From: Pseudomonas sp. PDM16
GTDB taxonomy: Bacteria; Pseudomonadota; Gammaproteobacteria; Pseudomonadales; Pseudomonadaceae
Assembly: GCF_014851865.1 (NCBI RefSeq)
Contig: NZ_JACVAM010000007.1
Span: forward strand, 162,553-226,552
Direction: 5' to 3'
DNA length: 64,000 nt
Every line of letters starts with the position of its first letter. The first letter of the stretch is position 1. Shown here in pieces: positions 9,226 to 17,687 of this stretch. Both the position numbers and the translations under genes were made by a program. The notes beneath the pieces were generated by a model. The model had not been told where the DNA came from. It was given only the letters and a program-made list of their open reading frames with translations, and did no database searches.

Positions 9226-9285
9226 CCAAGCAAGCGCTTGGTTTTAAAGTCCCTGGCGCAACTTTTTAGCCAAGCGCTTGCTTGG
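9226..9285. promoter_or_regulatory. Paired AtuR operator candidate in the atuR-atuA intergenic region
   Basis: A 16-bp sequence CCAAGCAAGCGCTTGG (9226-9241) recurs as its exact reverse complement at 9270-9285. Each copy contains the perfect palindrome CAAGCGCTTG (9231-9240 and 9271-9280), with centres 40 bp apart, close to four helical turns. TetR-type AtuR of P. aeruginosa binds inverted repeats in this same intergenic region, so these are the natural candidates for controlling both atuA and atuR. Confidence 0.85.
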
Positions 9286-9374
9286 GTGGCTTGCGCCCCG
9301 TAAATTTCGTCCAATCAGTTTCCGCGACGCGCCAGCTCTGGCGTGCCGCCTATTTTCCTCTGGAGAAAACGAGT

Positions 9375-9998
9375 TTGGACGATCGCAAGGCCCGCGCCGT
9401 GATGCAGCAACTGGTGGCCAGCGGCCAGGTGACCGACCCGGAAAGCGCGCGCGGCAAGCTGCTGCAAACCGCTGCTCATCTGTTTCGCAGCAAAGGCTAT
9501 GAGCGCACCACTGTGCGTGACCTGGCCGGTGCCGTGGGTATCCAGTCCGGCAGCATCTTTCACCACTTCAAGAGCAAGGATGAAATCCTCAAAGCGGTGA
9601 TGGAGGAGACCATCCTCTACAACACCGCACTGATGCGCTCGGCCCTGGCGCAGAGCACTAGCCCCCGCGAGCGCCTGCTGGCGCTTATTCGCTGCGAGCT
9701 GCAGTCAATCGTGGGTGGCACCGGTGAGGCCATGGGCGTTCTGGTCTATGAATGGCGCTCGCTGTCTGAGGAGAGCCAGGCCTACATCCTAAGCCTGCGT
9801 GACACCTATGAGCAGATTTGGCTCGATGTTCTCGGCGAGGCGCGTGACGCTGGCTACTTCAAGGCCGATCCGTTCGTGTTGCGGCGCTTCCTTACCGGCG
9901 CGCTGAGCTGGACCACCACCTGGTTCAAGCCGGAAGGCAAGATGACTCTGGATCAGTTGGCCGAAGAGGCGCTGACGCTGGTATTCAAGGAAAGCTGA
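9375..9998 (+). CDS. atuR: AtuR, TetR-family repressor of the terpene operon
   Basis: A TetR/AcrR regulator divergent from atuA. The helix-turn-helix reads TTVRDLAGAVGIQSGSIFHHF near residues 45-65, and the ligand-binding C-terminal domain follows. The reading frame is open back to 9282, but that would run through the operator. I chose TTG 9375, which has GGAGA 9 nt upstream and gives 207 residues, a normal TetR length; ATG 9402 is an alternative. By homology it represses atu genes until a terpenoid acyl-CoA is present. Confidence 0.88.
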   Translation: MDDRKARAVMQQLVASGQVTDPESARGKLLQTAAHLFRSKGYERTTVRDLAGAVGIQSGSIFHHFKSKDEILKAVMEETILYNTALMRSALAQSTSPRERLLALIRCELQSIVGGTGEAMGVLVYEWRSLSEESQAYILSLRDTYEQIWLDVLGEARDAGYFKADPFVLRRFLTGALSWTTTWFKPEGKMTLDQLAEEALTLVFKES

Positions 9999-10092
9999 CA
10001 ACTAGGCTACGCTGCTACAAGCACTGGCCGCGGCCGGTAGTGGCACAGGGAGGCGCCGGACATCTGGCCGCTTTCCTATTGAGGTAACCGCG

Positions 10093-10896
10093 TTGCGTGT
10101 CTCTTTCCGCCTGCTGCTGATTGCCCTGGCCTTCTGTGTGCCCGCCGTAGCTGCCGAGCAGAGCGTGCGCGTTGGTGCCTATCATTTCCCTCCTTACGTG
10201 TTCAAACCGGAGAGCGAGGCGCCCGAGGGGCTGGTGCCCGAGTTGCTGGAGGCACTTAATGCTGCCCAAAGCGCGTATCGCTTCGAGTTGGTGCCGACCT
10301 CGGTTACCCGACGATACAGGGACCTCACTCACGCCCGCTATGACATGATCCTGTTCGAATCACCGGACTGGGGTTGGCAGGACATCCCGCTGGACAAGCT
10401 CAATCTCCAGGTCGTAGATGCCGAGGTCTATGTCGCTCGCAAGGAGGAGGGGCGTGATCAGCATTTCTTTGATCGCCTGGGCGACAAGCGCATGGCGCTG
10501 TACAACGGCTATCACTATGGTTTTGCCGGCTACAACGCCGATCAGGACTACCTGACGCGCAACTTCAACGCGGTGCTCACTTATTCTCACGACAGCAATC
10601 TTCTGATGCTGCTTCATGGTCGCGTCGACATCAGCGTGGTGACACGCTCCTATCTGCGTCTCTATCAAGATGAACACCCGCAAGAGAGCAGTCAGCTTCT
10701 GGTGTCCGAGCGCGCTGATCAGGTCTATTACCACCACGCTTTGCTACGCCCGAACGGGCCTATCGACGCGGTACGCCTGCAAGCGCTGCTCGCTCAGTTG
10801 CAGAGCAGCGGAAAGCTGGGTGATCTGATTCGGCGCTATCACTTGCAGGTGGGCAGGCCAGAGCGGTTGGAGCATGCCAATCCCATGCCGCGCTGA
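10093..10896 (+). CDS. Periplasmic substrate-binding protein, SBP_bac_3-like (copy 1)
   Basis: A 267-residue secreted protein with an N-terminal signal peptide (hydrophobic LLLIALAFCVPAVAAE, cleavage after AVAA likely). The mature part resembles extracellular solute-binding proteins of family 3, with GAYHFPPYV at the N-terminus and NGYHYGFAGYN in the middle. No transporter permease or ATPase is next to it, so it may serve a distant transporter or a sensory role. The start is TTG 10093 with GAGGTAA at 10081. The next gene is a clear paralogue. Confidence 0.78.
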   Translation: MRVSFRLLLIALAFCVPAVAAEQSVRVGAYHFPPYVFKPESEAPEGLVPELLEALNAAQSAYRFELVPTSVTRRYRDLTHARYDMILFESPDWGWQDIPLDKLNLQVVDAEVYVARKEEGRDQHFFDRLGDKRMALYNGYHYGFAGYNADQDYLTRNFNAVLTYSHDSNLLMLLHGRVDISVVTRSYLRLYQDEHPQESSQLLVSERADQVYYHHALLRPNGPIDAVRLQALLAQLQSSGKLGDLIRRYHLQVGRPERLEHANPMPR

Positions 10897-10984
10897 GTGG
10901 CCGCGATCCGGCGAATTGTGAACATTTACGCAATCATGGCACTGGGCTAGTCTTCGTTCAGCTCAGTTGTCTATGAGGTCAACA

Positions 10985-11806
10985 ATGTATCGGCGTCGAC
11001 AGGGATGGCCTGGCGCTTTGGTGCTGGCGATGGCAACGCTATTCGGTCCGGGCTTCTGTGTGGCGGAAGACGTGCTGATTGCTGCGGTGCATTTTCCTCC
11101 TTATGTGATCAAGCCCGAGTCCAACCCCAACAGTGGGCTGCTCGGTGAATTGGTCGAGGCTCTCAACAAGGCGCAGAGCGAACACCGCTTCGCCTTGCGT
11201 GCGACTTCACTGAATCGGCGCTTCGATGATTTCCGTCAGGCGCGCATCCACATCGCCATCTTCGAGAACCCCGACTGGGACTGGCAGGGCATCTCCGGTT
11301 CTCGCATCGACCTGGGACTGGAGGATGCCGAGATACTGGTTGCCCGCCGCGAGGCGGGCCGCGATCAACGCTATTTCGACAACCTGATGGACAAGCGTCT
11401 GGCGCTGTTCAATGGCTATCACTACGGTTTCGCCGGTTTCAATAATGATCCCCAGTGGCTGGAAGAGAACTTCCAGGCGGTGATTACCTATTCCCATGAG
11501 AGCAATCTCAAGCTGGTATTGCGGGGACGTGCGGATGTGGCGCCTATCACTCGTTCCTGGCTTGGAGCGCGCCTGCGCGAACGGCCACAATTACGTGATG
11601 AGCTGCTGATATCGGACTGGGAAGACCAGCGCTACCGCCACTACGCGATCCTGCATCCCAATGCACCGATCAGCGCGGACGAGTTTCGCCGAGATTTGCA
11701 GACCCTGCGCGACAATGGCGAGCTGGCCCGTATCTTTTCCCCCTATGGCATCGACGTTACCCAGACCGTAGCGGGTAGCTCAGCAAAAGCAGATGCAGAA
11801 GATTGA
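10985..11806 (+). CDS. Periplasmic substrate-binding protein, SBP_bac_3-like (copy 2)
   Basis: A 273-residue paralogue of the preceding gene, sharing the FPPYV(F/I)KPES start of the mature protein, the VARxEAGRDQxxFD segment and NGYHYGFAG. A signal peptide ends near CVAEDV. ATG 10985 has GAGG 6 nt upstream; an in-frame TTG at 10967 is less likely. Tandem duplication is evident. The 3' end overlaps the convergent CPBP protease gene by 50 bp. Ligand unknown. Confidence 0.78.
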   Translation: MYRRRQGWPGALVLAMATLFGPGFCVAEDVLIAAVHFPPYVIKPESNPNSGLLGELVEALNKAQSEHRFALRATSLNRRFDDFRQARIHIAIFENPDWDWQGISGSRIDLGLEDAEILVARREAGRDQRYFDNLMDKRLALFNGYHYGFAGFNNDPQWLEENFQAVITYSHESNLKLVLRGRADVAPITRSWLGARLRERPQLRDELLISDWEDQRYRHYAILHPNAPISADEFRRDLQTLRDNGELARIFSPYGIDVTQTVAGSSAKADAED

Positions 11807-12518
11807 CCGCACTGTGCAGGGCCACTGCCGGCCATAGCCTGCCGCTGTAATGGAAGGTCAGCCCGTACCCCAGACCAGCGACAGCAGCGACCAGCGCAAA
11901 CAGTTGACTGAAGGGAGCATGGGCGGCTCCGAACAGCAGGGCGGTGGCGACTATTCCTCCTGCTGCACCAAGGCGTGCAATCAGCACCGGCTGCAGCCAG
12001 GCGCGGAACAGCAGTTCTTCGGCCAGGACGACGGCGCCCAGATTAACCACTACCCATAGCCACAACTCCTGTGGCCACTTTGGCTGCCACCCCACCAGGC
12101 CAAGCAGCAGGGCCAATGACGGGATCGCCAGCAGGGTGGCGATGGCGACCAGTAGGGCAATGCGTGGTCGTTCTGCGGGGCGTAGCGGCTGGCCCATCCA
12201 CCAGGCCAACAGCGTCAAGCCGAGCAGCAACTTGTCCCAGGACAGGCGCAAGGCATAGGGCGTGGCATCGGTGCTCAGACGTCGTGCCGGCCACAATGAT
12301 GTAGGCGTAAAACCAGGCACCAGATGTGCAGCAAGGGCTATGCCTCCGAGTAGCCCCCCACACCACCACAGCCAGCGCGGCAGTCGCTGCTCGCCGAACA
12401 GGATCCAGGCGACATACGCCGTACCCAGTGCTAGTCCTGGCAATGTGATGAAGCCCAGGGCCAGGCCTGTGCCGAGTGCTAGCACCGGCAGCAGCAAACG
12501 CAGGTGTAGCGGTGGCAT
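11757..12518 (-). CDS. CPBP-family intramembrane metalloprotease
   Basis: A 253-residue polytopic membrane protein with roughly seven to eight hydrophobic segments. The CPBP (CAAX protease/bacteriocin-processing, Abi) signature is complete: AEELLFRAWL (EExxxR) near residue 168, FGAAH near residue 197, and HSAVN near residue 237. Such proteins are glutamic/metal-type intramembrane proteases or related immunity factors; the substrate is unknown. The gene overlaps the convergent binding-protein gene by 50 bp. Confidence 0.85.
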   Translation of the reverse strand: MPPLHLRLLLPVLALGTGLALGFITLPGLALGTAYVAWILFGEQRLPRWLWWCGGLLGGIALAAHLVPGFTPTSLWPARRLSTDATPYALRLSWDKLLLGLTLLAWWMGQPLRPAERPRIALLVAIATLLAIPSLALLLGLVGWQPKWPQELWLWVVVNLGAVVLAEELLFRAWLQPVLIARLGAAGGIVATALLFGAAHAPFSQLFALVAAVAGLGYGLTFHYSGRLWPAVALHSAVNLLHLLLLSYPLRSG

Positions 12519-12542
12519 GCAGCGTCCTTGTCGGGGGGCTAA

Positions 12543-12710
12543 TCAGCGGTCTTGAGCGTCCTTGGCGTCCATTTCCACATTGCGCTCATGAATGCGCTTG
12601 AGCTGTTCCTCGGTCAACGGCAGCTTTCGCGCGCTGTCGCGCAGCAGCATCAGGCTGCCGACTATGGAGCCGAGGGCCAGGATGATGATCAACCAGGCGT
12701 ACCAGGGCAT
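12543..12710 (-). CDS. Small single-span membrane protein (DUF2897-like)
   Basis: A 55-residue protein starting MPWYAWLIIILALGSIVGSL, with one N-terminal membrane helix and a charged C-terminal tail (LTEEQLKRIHERNVEM). Length and layout match DUF2897. ATG 12710 follows AAGGGAGA on the coding strand. It lies 24 bp upstream of the CPBP protease gene in the same direction and is probably co-transcribed with it. Function unknown. Confidence 0.75.
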   Translation of the reverse strand: MPWYAWLIIILALGSIVGSLMLLRDSARKLPLTEEQLKRIHERNVEMDAKDAQDR

Positions 12711-12956
12711 GGGCGTCTCCCTTGAGGGTTTAGGTTAACGATAGCCCCGGCTGTCACATCGCGGCAACCTGTCACTGCTTGAATGCGGAGCGTCCGGCGC
12801 TTCGCTGATCAGAAGGTGAAGCCTGTGACAGAGCGGTTGCTTTGCCTTACAGAACCAGCGCCAGCTGTTATGGGGCTAGATGAATTCGAACCTTTGAGCG
12901 CCTGTGTTCCCGGCCTAAGCTCGCCTGGCCTGGATATTTTCATAAGGAGATCAAGC

Positions 12957-13151
12957 ATGGATATCACCGTGACCGAAGCCGCCAACCATGGCTGGATCGT
13001 GAAGTTGGGCGCGTGCGACGTGCCTTTTCGTTCTCAAGCAGACGCCGGCCTGTTCGTCGAGCGCCTGCAGGAGCGCCTAGACGCGCCCCATGAATTGCCG
13101 ATGCTGCAGCTTCATCAAGCTGTCACACAACCGGCGCAGCATCGGACCTGA
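12957..13151 (+). CDS. Hypothetical 64-residue protein
   Basis: A short protein starting MDITVTEAANHGWIVKLG, with a strong ribosome site AAGGAGA (12944-12950) before ATG 12957. It has no signal or membrane segment and seems a small soluble alpha/beta protein (FVERLQERLDA helix). A clear intrinsic terminator follows 36 bp later, so it appears monocistronic. I do not recognise the family. Confidence 0.65.
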   Translation: MDITVTEAANHGWIVKLGACDVPFRSQADAGLFVERLQERLDAPHELPMLQLHQAVTQPAQHRT

Positions 13152-13186
13152 CTACTCAGGTGCTGCTTTCCGGCTGAACCTCTCCT

Positions 13187-13211
13187 GCCGCGATCTCCGC
13201 GGCTTTTTTTT
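13187..13211 (+). terminator. Intrinsic terminator after the 64-residue gene
   Basis: Stem GCCGCG/CGCGGC (13187-13192 and 13198-13203) with a 5-nt loop, followed directly by eight T. Confidence 0.85.
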
Positions 13212-13283
13212 GCCTGCAAAAAGGGTTGTGGAGTGATTAGAGCTTTTGCTCTAAATTCGATGCAGCCCTTGCAGGAGAAAAAC

Positions 13284-14147
13284 ATGGTCGACGCCTTGCA
13301 GTTCGCCGATGGCAATTTCCATTGCCCAGTCAACCTGTACCCCGCTGCTGGAGAGGGGACGCACACACTGGTTGTGCTGCCTGCGTTGGGCGTTGCCGCG
13401 CGCAAATATGACGGGCTGGCCCAGCGTCTGATGGCAGCTGGCTACAACATTCTGGTGGCAGACTGGCCGGGGCAGGGCGAGAGCCAGCCGAGGCCGAATC
13501 GTCGTTTCGATTACGGCTACCGGCAATTGGTGACTGAGTTCGTGCCCAAGCTGCTCGATCTTGCCGGCCAGCATTTCCCCTCGTCCGTTCCGGTCCTGCT
13601 CGGCCACAGTCTGGGTGGACACATCGCTACGCTCCATGCCGCGGCTCATCCGGACAGACCTGTGCCGGTGATCGGTGTGGCTTGCGGCAATATCCATTAC
13701 CGCCACTGGGATGGCCTGGGCAAACTGCTTACGCCCAGCGCTGCACTGGCGTTCACTCTGATTACCGCCGTACTGGGATATCTGCCGGGGCGACGCCTGG
13801 GTTTTGGTGGCCAGGAGGCTCGCTCGCTTATGCAGGACTGGGGGCGGGTGGCCTTCAGTGGTCAGTACCGGCATCTTGGTCTGACGCTTGCTTCTGCTGC
13901 ACAGAACCGGGTTGACTCGTTGTATATCCAGATGGAAGGCGATCACTTTGCTCCACCAGCATCCACCTTGGGCCTTGCCGCACTGATCCAGGCCCGGCCG
14001 CACATCGAGCGACTGCCCTCGCCCCGGCCACCCGAAGAAAACCCGCACAGCGCCTGGCTGAAGGCGCCGCAGAGCGTGGTCGACTGCATCGACGGCTGGT
14101 TGCGGCGCGATAGCCGCCTCAGTGAGGAATCAGCAGGAGCAGCGTGA
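13284..14147 (+). CDS. Alpha/beta hydrolase, serine type
   Basis: A 287-residue alpha/beta-hydrolase. The nucleophile elbow is GHSLGGH near residue 108, the oxyanion region VVLPALGVAARKYDGLA is near residue 35, and EGDHFAPP near residue 222 provides acid/histidine candidates. ATG 13284 with AGGAGA upstream is preferred over an upstream in-frame start at 13233. It is likely a lipase/esterase-like enzyme of unknown substrate. The end overlaps the convergent MAPEG gene by 29 bp. Confidence 0.82.
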   Translation: MVDALQFADGNFHCPVNLYPAAGEGTHTLVVLPALGVAARKYDGLAQRLMAAGYNILVADWPGQGESQPRPNRRFDYGYRQLVTEFVPKLLDLAGQHFPSSVPVLLGHSLGGHIATLHAAAHPDRPVPVIGVACGNIHYRHWDGLGKLLTPSAALAFTLITAVLGYLPGRRLGFGGQEARSLMQDWGRVAFSGQYRHLGLTLASAAQNRVDSLYIQMEGDHFAPPASTLGLAALIQARPHIERLPSPRPPEENPHSAWLKAPQSVVDCIDGWLRRDSRLSEESAGAA

Positions 14148-14493
14148 CCGCCAGCAGCACCAGCATGGTCAGCGCGTGGCTGGCCTGGCGCAGCAGCAGG
14201 ATGCGGGCGAACAGGCCGGTGCAGTAGAGCAGGCGCAGCATGATGAAGGCGAAGCCGAGGGCAGCGGTCAGCGGTCCGCCGACCTGCCCGGTGGCCTCGC
14301 CGAGATACAGCAGCACGATGAACAGCACCGACTGCTCCAGGCTGTTGCCATGGGCGCGTACGGCCTTGGTCAGGTCTGGCTTGCCGCCGTCGCCGAAGGC
14401 CACCTGGTGGCGCATGCGCAGGCGCGAGATGTTGAGCGACAGGGCGATCAGCAGCAGTGCCAGGATGGCGGCGATATAGACGCTGTAGAGCAT
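14119..14493 (-). CDS. MAPEG-family membrane protein
   Basis: A 124-residue integral membrane protein with four hydrophobic helices and the MAPEG signature around RAHGNSLEQSVLFIVLL (residues 46-62). MAPEG proteins (microsomal glutathione transferase-like) act in glutathione or lipid chemistry; bacterial members are mostly uncharacterised. ATG start at 14493 follows AGAGGAACC on the coding strand. Confidence 0.85.
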   Translation of the reverse strand: MLYSVYIAAILALLLIALSLNISRLRMRHQVAFGDGGKPDLTKAVRAHGNSLEQSVLFIVLLYLGEATGQVGGPLTAALGFAFIMLRLLYCTGLFARILLLRQASHALTMLVLLAVTLLLLIPH

Positions 14494-14562
14494 GGTGGTT
14501 CCTCTTGTTGTCGTTGTGCCCCCAGCCTAGGGCCTGGCGCGTGCGCGGAGAAGGGGTGGAAA

Positions 14563-14595
14563 CGACAAAGCCCGGCATGTAGCCGGGCTTTGTCG
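14563..14595. terminator. Terminator hairpin at the end of the nrt operon
   Basis: A perfect 14-bp stem CGACAAAGCCCGGC/GCCGGGCTTTGTCG with a 5-nt loop ATGTA. On the minus strand it lies 12 bp after the ATP-binding gene stop and ends in GTTT, so it likely terminates the nitrate transporter operon. Confidence 0.7.
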
Positions 14596-14606
14596 AACCG
14601 CTTGCC

Positions 14607-15398
14607 TCAGGCTGCGGGTCGTTGCTGGCGCTGGTAGAGGAATTCCAGCACCGCCGTGCGGTACTCGTGGTAGCGACTGTCGTTGGCCAGCGCCAGACGA
14701 TCGCGCGGGCGCTCCAACTCCACCCGCACGATATCGCCGATGGTCGCCGCCGGGCCGTTGGTCATCATCACGATGCGATCGGACAGCAGCACCGCCTCGT
14801 CGACATCGTGGGTGACCATCACCACCGTGCTGTGGGTCTGGCCGACGATACGTAGCAGCTCGTCCTGCAGGTGGGCGCGGGTCAGCGCGTCCAGCGCGCC
14901 AAACGGCTCGTCCATCAGCAGCACCTTGGGCTCCATGGCCAGGGCGCGGGCGATGCCGACGCGCTGTTTCATACCACCGGAGATCTCGTTGGGGTGTTTA
15001 TGCGTGGCATGGCTCAGACCGACCATGTTAAGCGCCGCGTTGGTGCGCTCCTTGAGTTGGGCCTTGCTCTCCTTGGCGCCGAACACCCGCTCCACCGCCA
15101 GGTGGACGTTGCCGAAGCAGGTCATCCAGGGCAGCAGGCTATGGTTCTGGAACACCACGGCGCGTTCCGGGCCGGGGCCGTCGATCTCGCGGCCGTTGCA
15201 GATCAGGCCGCCTTCGCTGGCCTCCAGCAGGCCGGCGATCAGGTTGAGTACGGTGGATTTGCCGCAGCCCGAGTGGCCGATCAGCGAGACGAACTCGCCC
15301 TTGGCGATGCTCAGGTTGACGTCGGCCAGAGCCTGGAAGCGGCCTTTCTTGGTGTCGAAGTGTTTGCTGACGGCGGTCAGCTCGACGAACTTGTCCAT
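14607..15398 (-). CDS. nrtD: Nitrate/nitrite ABC transporter ATP-binding protein
   Basis: A 263-residue ABC ATPase of the NrtC/NrtD-TauB-SsuB class. Walker A GHSGCGKST is near residue 40, the signature is EISGGMKQRVGIARA, Walker B is VLLMDEPFGALD, and the H-loop is MVTHDVDEA. It energises uptake of nitrate through NrtB with NrtA. ATG 15398 (MDKFVELTAVSKHF) has GGAGACC upstream and lies 10 bp from the permease stop; a longer open frame upstream is an antisense-style extension and not used. Confidence 0.9.
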   Translation of the reverse strand: MDKFVELTAVSKHFDTKKGRFQALADVNLSIAKGEFVSLIGHSGCGKSTVLNLIAGLLEASEGGLICNGREIDGPGPERAVVFQNHSLLPWMTCFGNVHLAVERVFGAKESKAQLKERTNAALNMVGLSHATHKHPNEISGGMKQRVGIARALAMEPKVLLMDEPFGALDALTRAHLQDELLRIVGQTHSTVVMVTHDVDEAVLLSDRIVMMTNGPAATIGDIVRVELERPRDRLALANDSRYHEYRTAVLEFLYQRQQRPAA

Positions 15399-15408
15399 GG
15401 CGGTCTCC

Positions 15409-16251
15409 TTAGCTGGCGTAGTCGAAGCGCTTGGCCAGCAGGAGCAGGGCCTGCTCCAGGGCCAGGCCGACCAGGCCGACGATGATGATGGCGATGAGGA
15501 TGTGTTCGACGTTGAGGTTGTTCCACTCGTCCCACACCCAGAAGCCCAGGCCTGTGCCACCGGTGAGCATCTCCGCGGCGACTATCACCAGCCAGGCCAC
15601 GCCGATGGCCAGGCGGATGCCGGTCATCAGGTGCGGCAGCACGGCGGGAAACAGGATGCGCGTGAGCACCTTGAACTCGGAGAGCTTGAGCACGCGGGCC
15701 ACGTTCAGGTAGTCCTGCGGCACGCTGGCCACGCCGGCGGCAGTGTTGAGGATGATCGGCCAGATCGAGCTGATGAAGATCACCCAGATCGACGCCGGGC
15801 CCGCGGCCTCGAACACCAGCAGGCCGATCGGCAGCCAGGCCAGCGGCGATACCGGGCGCAACAGGCTGATGATCGGCGAGAGCATGCCGGCGAGGAAGGC
15901 GAAGCGGCCGATGGCGAAGCCCAGCGGAATGCCGATCAGCGCCGCCAGGCCGAAGCCGACGCCGACCCGGCCGAGCGAGTGGAGGATGTTCCAGCCGATG
16001 CCCATGTCATTCGGGCCATTGTCGTAGAACGGATCGGCGAACAGCACGACGGCCGAGTGCCAGGTCGACAGCGGGCCTGGCAGGCCCTCGCTGCGCGCGG
16101 CGATCAGCGCCCAGACGCCGATGAACAGGGCAATGCCGAGCAGTGGCGGGGTGATCGCCTTGACCAGGCTGGTGAGCATTTGCGCCGTGATCAGGCGGCG
16201 CGACGAAGTGATGGGAGCGACTGGCAACGGTGTTTTCAGGGGCGCGTTCAT
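15409..16251 (-). CDS. nrtB: Nitrate ABC transporter permease
   Basis: A 280-residue inner-membrane permease of the NrtB/SsuC (BPD_transp_1) family with about six to seven hydrophobic helices and the EAA-like loop RVLKLSEFKVLTRILFPAVLPHLMTG near residues 165-190. It lies between the binding-protein gene and the ATPase gene, 13 and 10 bp from them. ATG 16251 gives the normal N-terminus MNAPLKTPLP. Confidence 0.9.
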   Translation of the reverse strand: MNAPLKTPLPVAPITSSRRLITAQMLTSLVKAITPPLLGIALFIGVWALIAARSEGLPGPLSTWHSAVVLFADPFYDNGPNDMGIGWNILHSLGRVGVGFGLAALIGIPLGFAIGRFAFLAGMLSPIISLLRPVSPLAWLPIGLLVFEAAGPASIWVIFISSIWPIILNTAAGVASVPQDYLNVARVLKLSEFKVLTRILFPAVLPHLMTGIRLAIGVAWLVIVAAEMLTGGTGLGFWVWDEWNNLNVEHILIAIIIVGLVGLALEQALLLLAKRFDYAS

Positions 16252-16264
16252 GGTGGCCTCCGAC

Positions 16265-17548
16265 TCAGGCTTTGATCGCGAACGAGGCGGCGTAGGCGGC
16301 AGGGTTGGCACCGTCCCAGACCTTGCCGTCGATCAGCGTGCTGGCGCGCAGCGGGCTGCTCGGTACTGCGATGCCCAGGGCGCCGGCGGCCTCGGCATAG
16401 AGCTTGGTCTGGTTCACCGCAGCGGCCACGGCGGCGTAGTCCGGGTCTTCCTTGAGCATGCCCCAGCGCTTGAACTGGGTGAGGAACCACATGCCGTCGG
16501 AGTGGTAGGGGAAGTTGACGTTGCCGTCCTTGCAGAAGGCCATGGCGTGCTGGTCTTCCCAGCTGTTGCCGAGGCCGTCTTCGTAGTGGCCGAGGAAGCG
16601 CTGCTCGATCACATCGACCGGGGCGTTAACGTAGGCCTTGCCGGAAATCAGCTTGGCCGTGGCCTTCTTGTTCTCGGCGCTGGCCTCGATGAAGCGGCTG
16701 GCGTCGAGGATGGCCATGACCAGGGCACGGGCAGTGTTGGGATTCTGCTCGACGAATTCGCGGGTGCAGCCCAGCACCTTCTCCGGATGGTCGGCCCAGA
16801 TCTGCTGGGTGGTGGTGGCGGTGAAGCCGATCTTGTCGAAGATCGCCCGCGCGCCCCAGGGCTCGCCGACGCAGAAACCGTCCATGTTGCCGACGCGCAT
16901 GTTGGCCACCATCTGCGGCGGCGGCACGGTGATGGTCTTGACGTCGGTGAAGGGGTTGATGCCGTGGTGCGCCAGCCAGTAGTACAGCCACATGGCGTGG
17001 GTGCCGGTGGGGAAGGTCTGGGCGAAGGTCAGCGGGTTGCCACCTTTCTTGATGTGCGCGGCGAGCTGCTCGCCGGTGATCACCCCGGCTTCCTTGAGCT
17101 GCTTGGAAAGGGTGATGGCCTGGCCGTTCTGGTTCAGGCCCATGAGCACGGCCATGTTCTTCTGCGGGCCGGCTACGCCGAGCTGTGAGCCATACATCAT
17201 GCCGTACAGCACGTGGGAGGCATCCAGCTCGCCGGTGCCAAGCTTGTCGCGCACGCCGGCCCAGGAGGCTTCCTTGCTCGGGGTGATGGTCAGGCCGTAC
17301 TTGCTGGCGAAGCCCTGGGTGGCGGCGACCACCACCGAGGCGCAGTCGGTCAACGGGATGAAGCCGATCTTCAGCGCGGCTTTCTCCGGGGCGTCGGAGC
17401 CGGCGGCGTAGGCGGCGCTGCGTAAGAAGGCGGGGGCAGACAAACCGAGGGCGGCGAGGCCGCCAACGGTGCCGGCGACGGCGATGGACTGCTTGAGGAA
17501 GTTGCGGCGGCTGTTGTCGACCGGTTTTTTCGAATCACGCTCACTCAT
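16265..17548 (-). CDS. nrtA: Nitrate-binding protein of the ABC transporter (Tat-exported)
   Basis: A 427-residue CmpA/NrtA-family binding protein. A twin-arginine signal SRRNFLKQS begins at about residue 13, with a hydrophobic stretch and AYAAGSD cleavage region. Core segments LGFIPLTDCAS-like, QTFPTGTHAMWLYYWLAHHGI and GEPWGARA match nitrate-binding proteins. ATG 17548 has AAAAGG 8 nt upstream; a GTG at 17557 lacks a ribosome site. First gene of nrtABD, under a sigma-54 promoter and an ANTAR leader (see the regulatory entries). Confidence 0.92.
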   Translation of the reverse strand: MSERDSKKPVDNSRRNFLKQSIAVAGTVGGLAALGLSAPAFLRSAAYAAGSDAPEKAALKIGFIPLTDCASVVVAATQGFASKYGLTITPSKEASWAGVRDKLGTGELDASHVLYGMMYGSQLGVAGPQKNMAVLMGLNQNGQAITLSKQLKEAGVITGEQLAAHIKKGGNPLTFAQTFPTGTHAMWLYYWLAHHGINPFTDVKTITVPPPQMVANMRVGNMDGFCVGEPWGARAIFDKIGFTATTTQQIWADHPEKVLGCTREFVEQNPNTARALVMAILDASRFIEASAENKKATAKLISGKAYVNAPVDVIEQRFLGHYEDGLGNSWEDQHAMAFCKDGNVNFPYHSDGMWFLTQFKRWGMLKEDPDYAAVAAAVNQTKLYAEAAGALGIAVPSSPLRASTLIDGKVWDGANPAAYAASFAIKA

Positions 17549-17571
17549 GGAATGCACCTTTTCATGGGCAA

Positions 17572-17629
17572 TAAAAAACGGCGTACGTCGAAGCTCCCGA
17601 TGGGGGAGGGAGCTCCGACGGACGCCGTT
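17572..17629 (-). terminator. Leader terminator upstream of nrtA (target of antitermination)
   Basis: On the minus strand AACGGCGTCCGTCGGAGCTCCC (17629-17608) can pair with GGGAGCTTCGACGTACGCCGTT (17598-17577), followed by a U-run (17578-17573). It lies within the leader, before the start codon, so by itself it would stop transcription before nrtA. Its 5' arm overlaps hairpin P2 of the ANTAR element, so the two folds exclude each other. Confidence 0.85.
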
Positions 17630-17660
17630 GTCCGTGATCCGCGGCTCACCGCCGTTGGTG
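17618..17660 (-). promoter_or_regulatory. ANTAR-type two-hairpin RNA element in the nrtA leader (NasT target)
   Basis: Two hairpins with the same hexaloop AACGGC. P1 is CACC-loop-GGTG (17660-17647) and P2 is ACGGAC-loop-GTCCGT (17635-17618), in RNA sense. A at loop position 1 and G at position 4 are the conserved bases of ANTAR-binding hexaloops. P2 uses part of the downstream terminator's 5' arm. NasT, encoded about 4 kb away, has an ANTAR domain. Confidence 0.85.
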
Positions 17661-17687
17661 TGCTGCGCTGGAATCTACGGGGTTATT

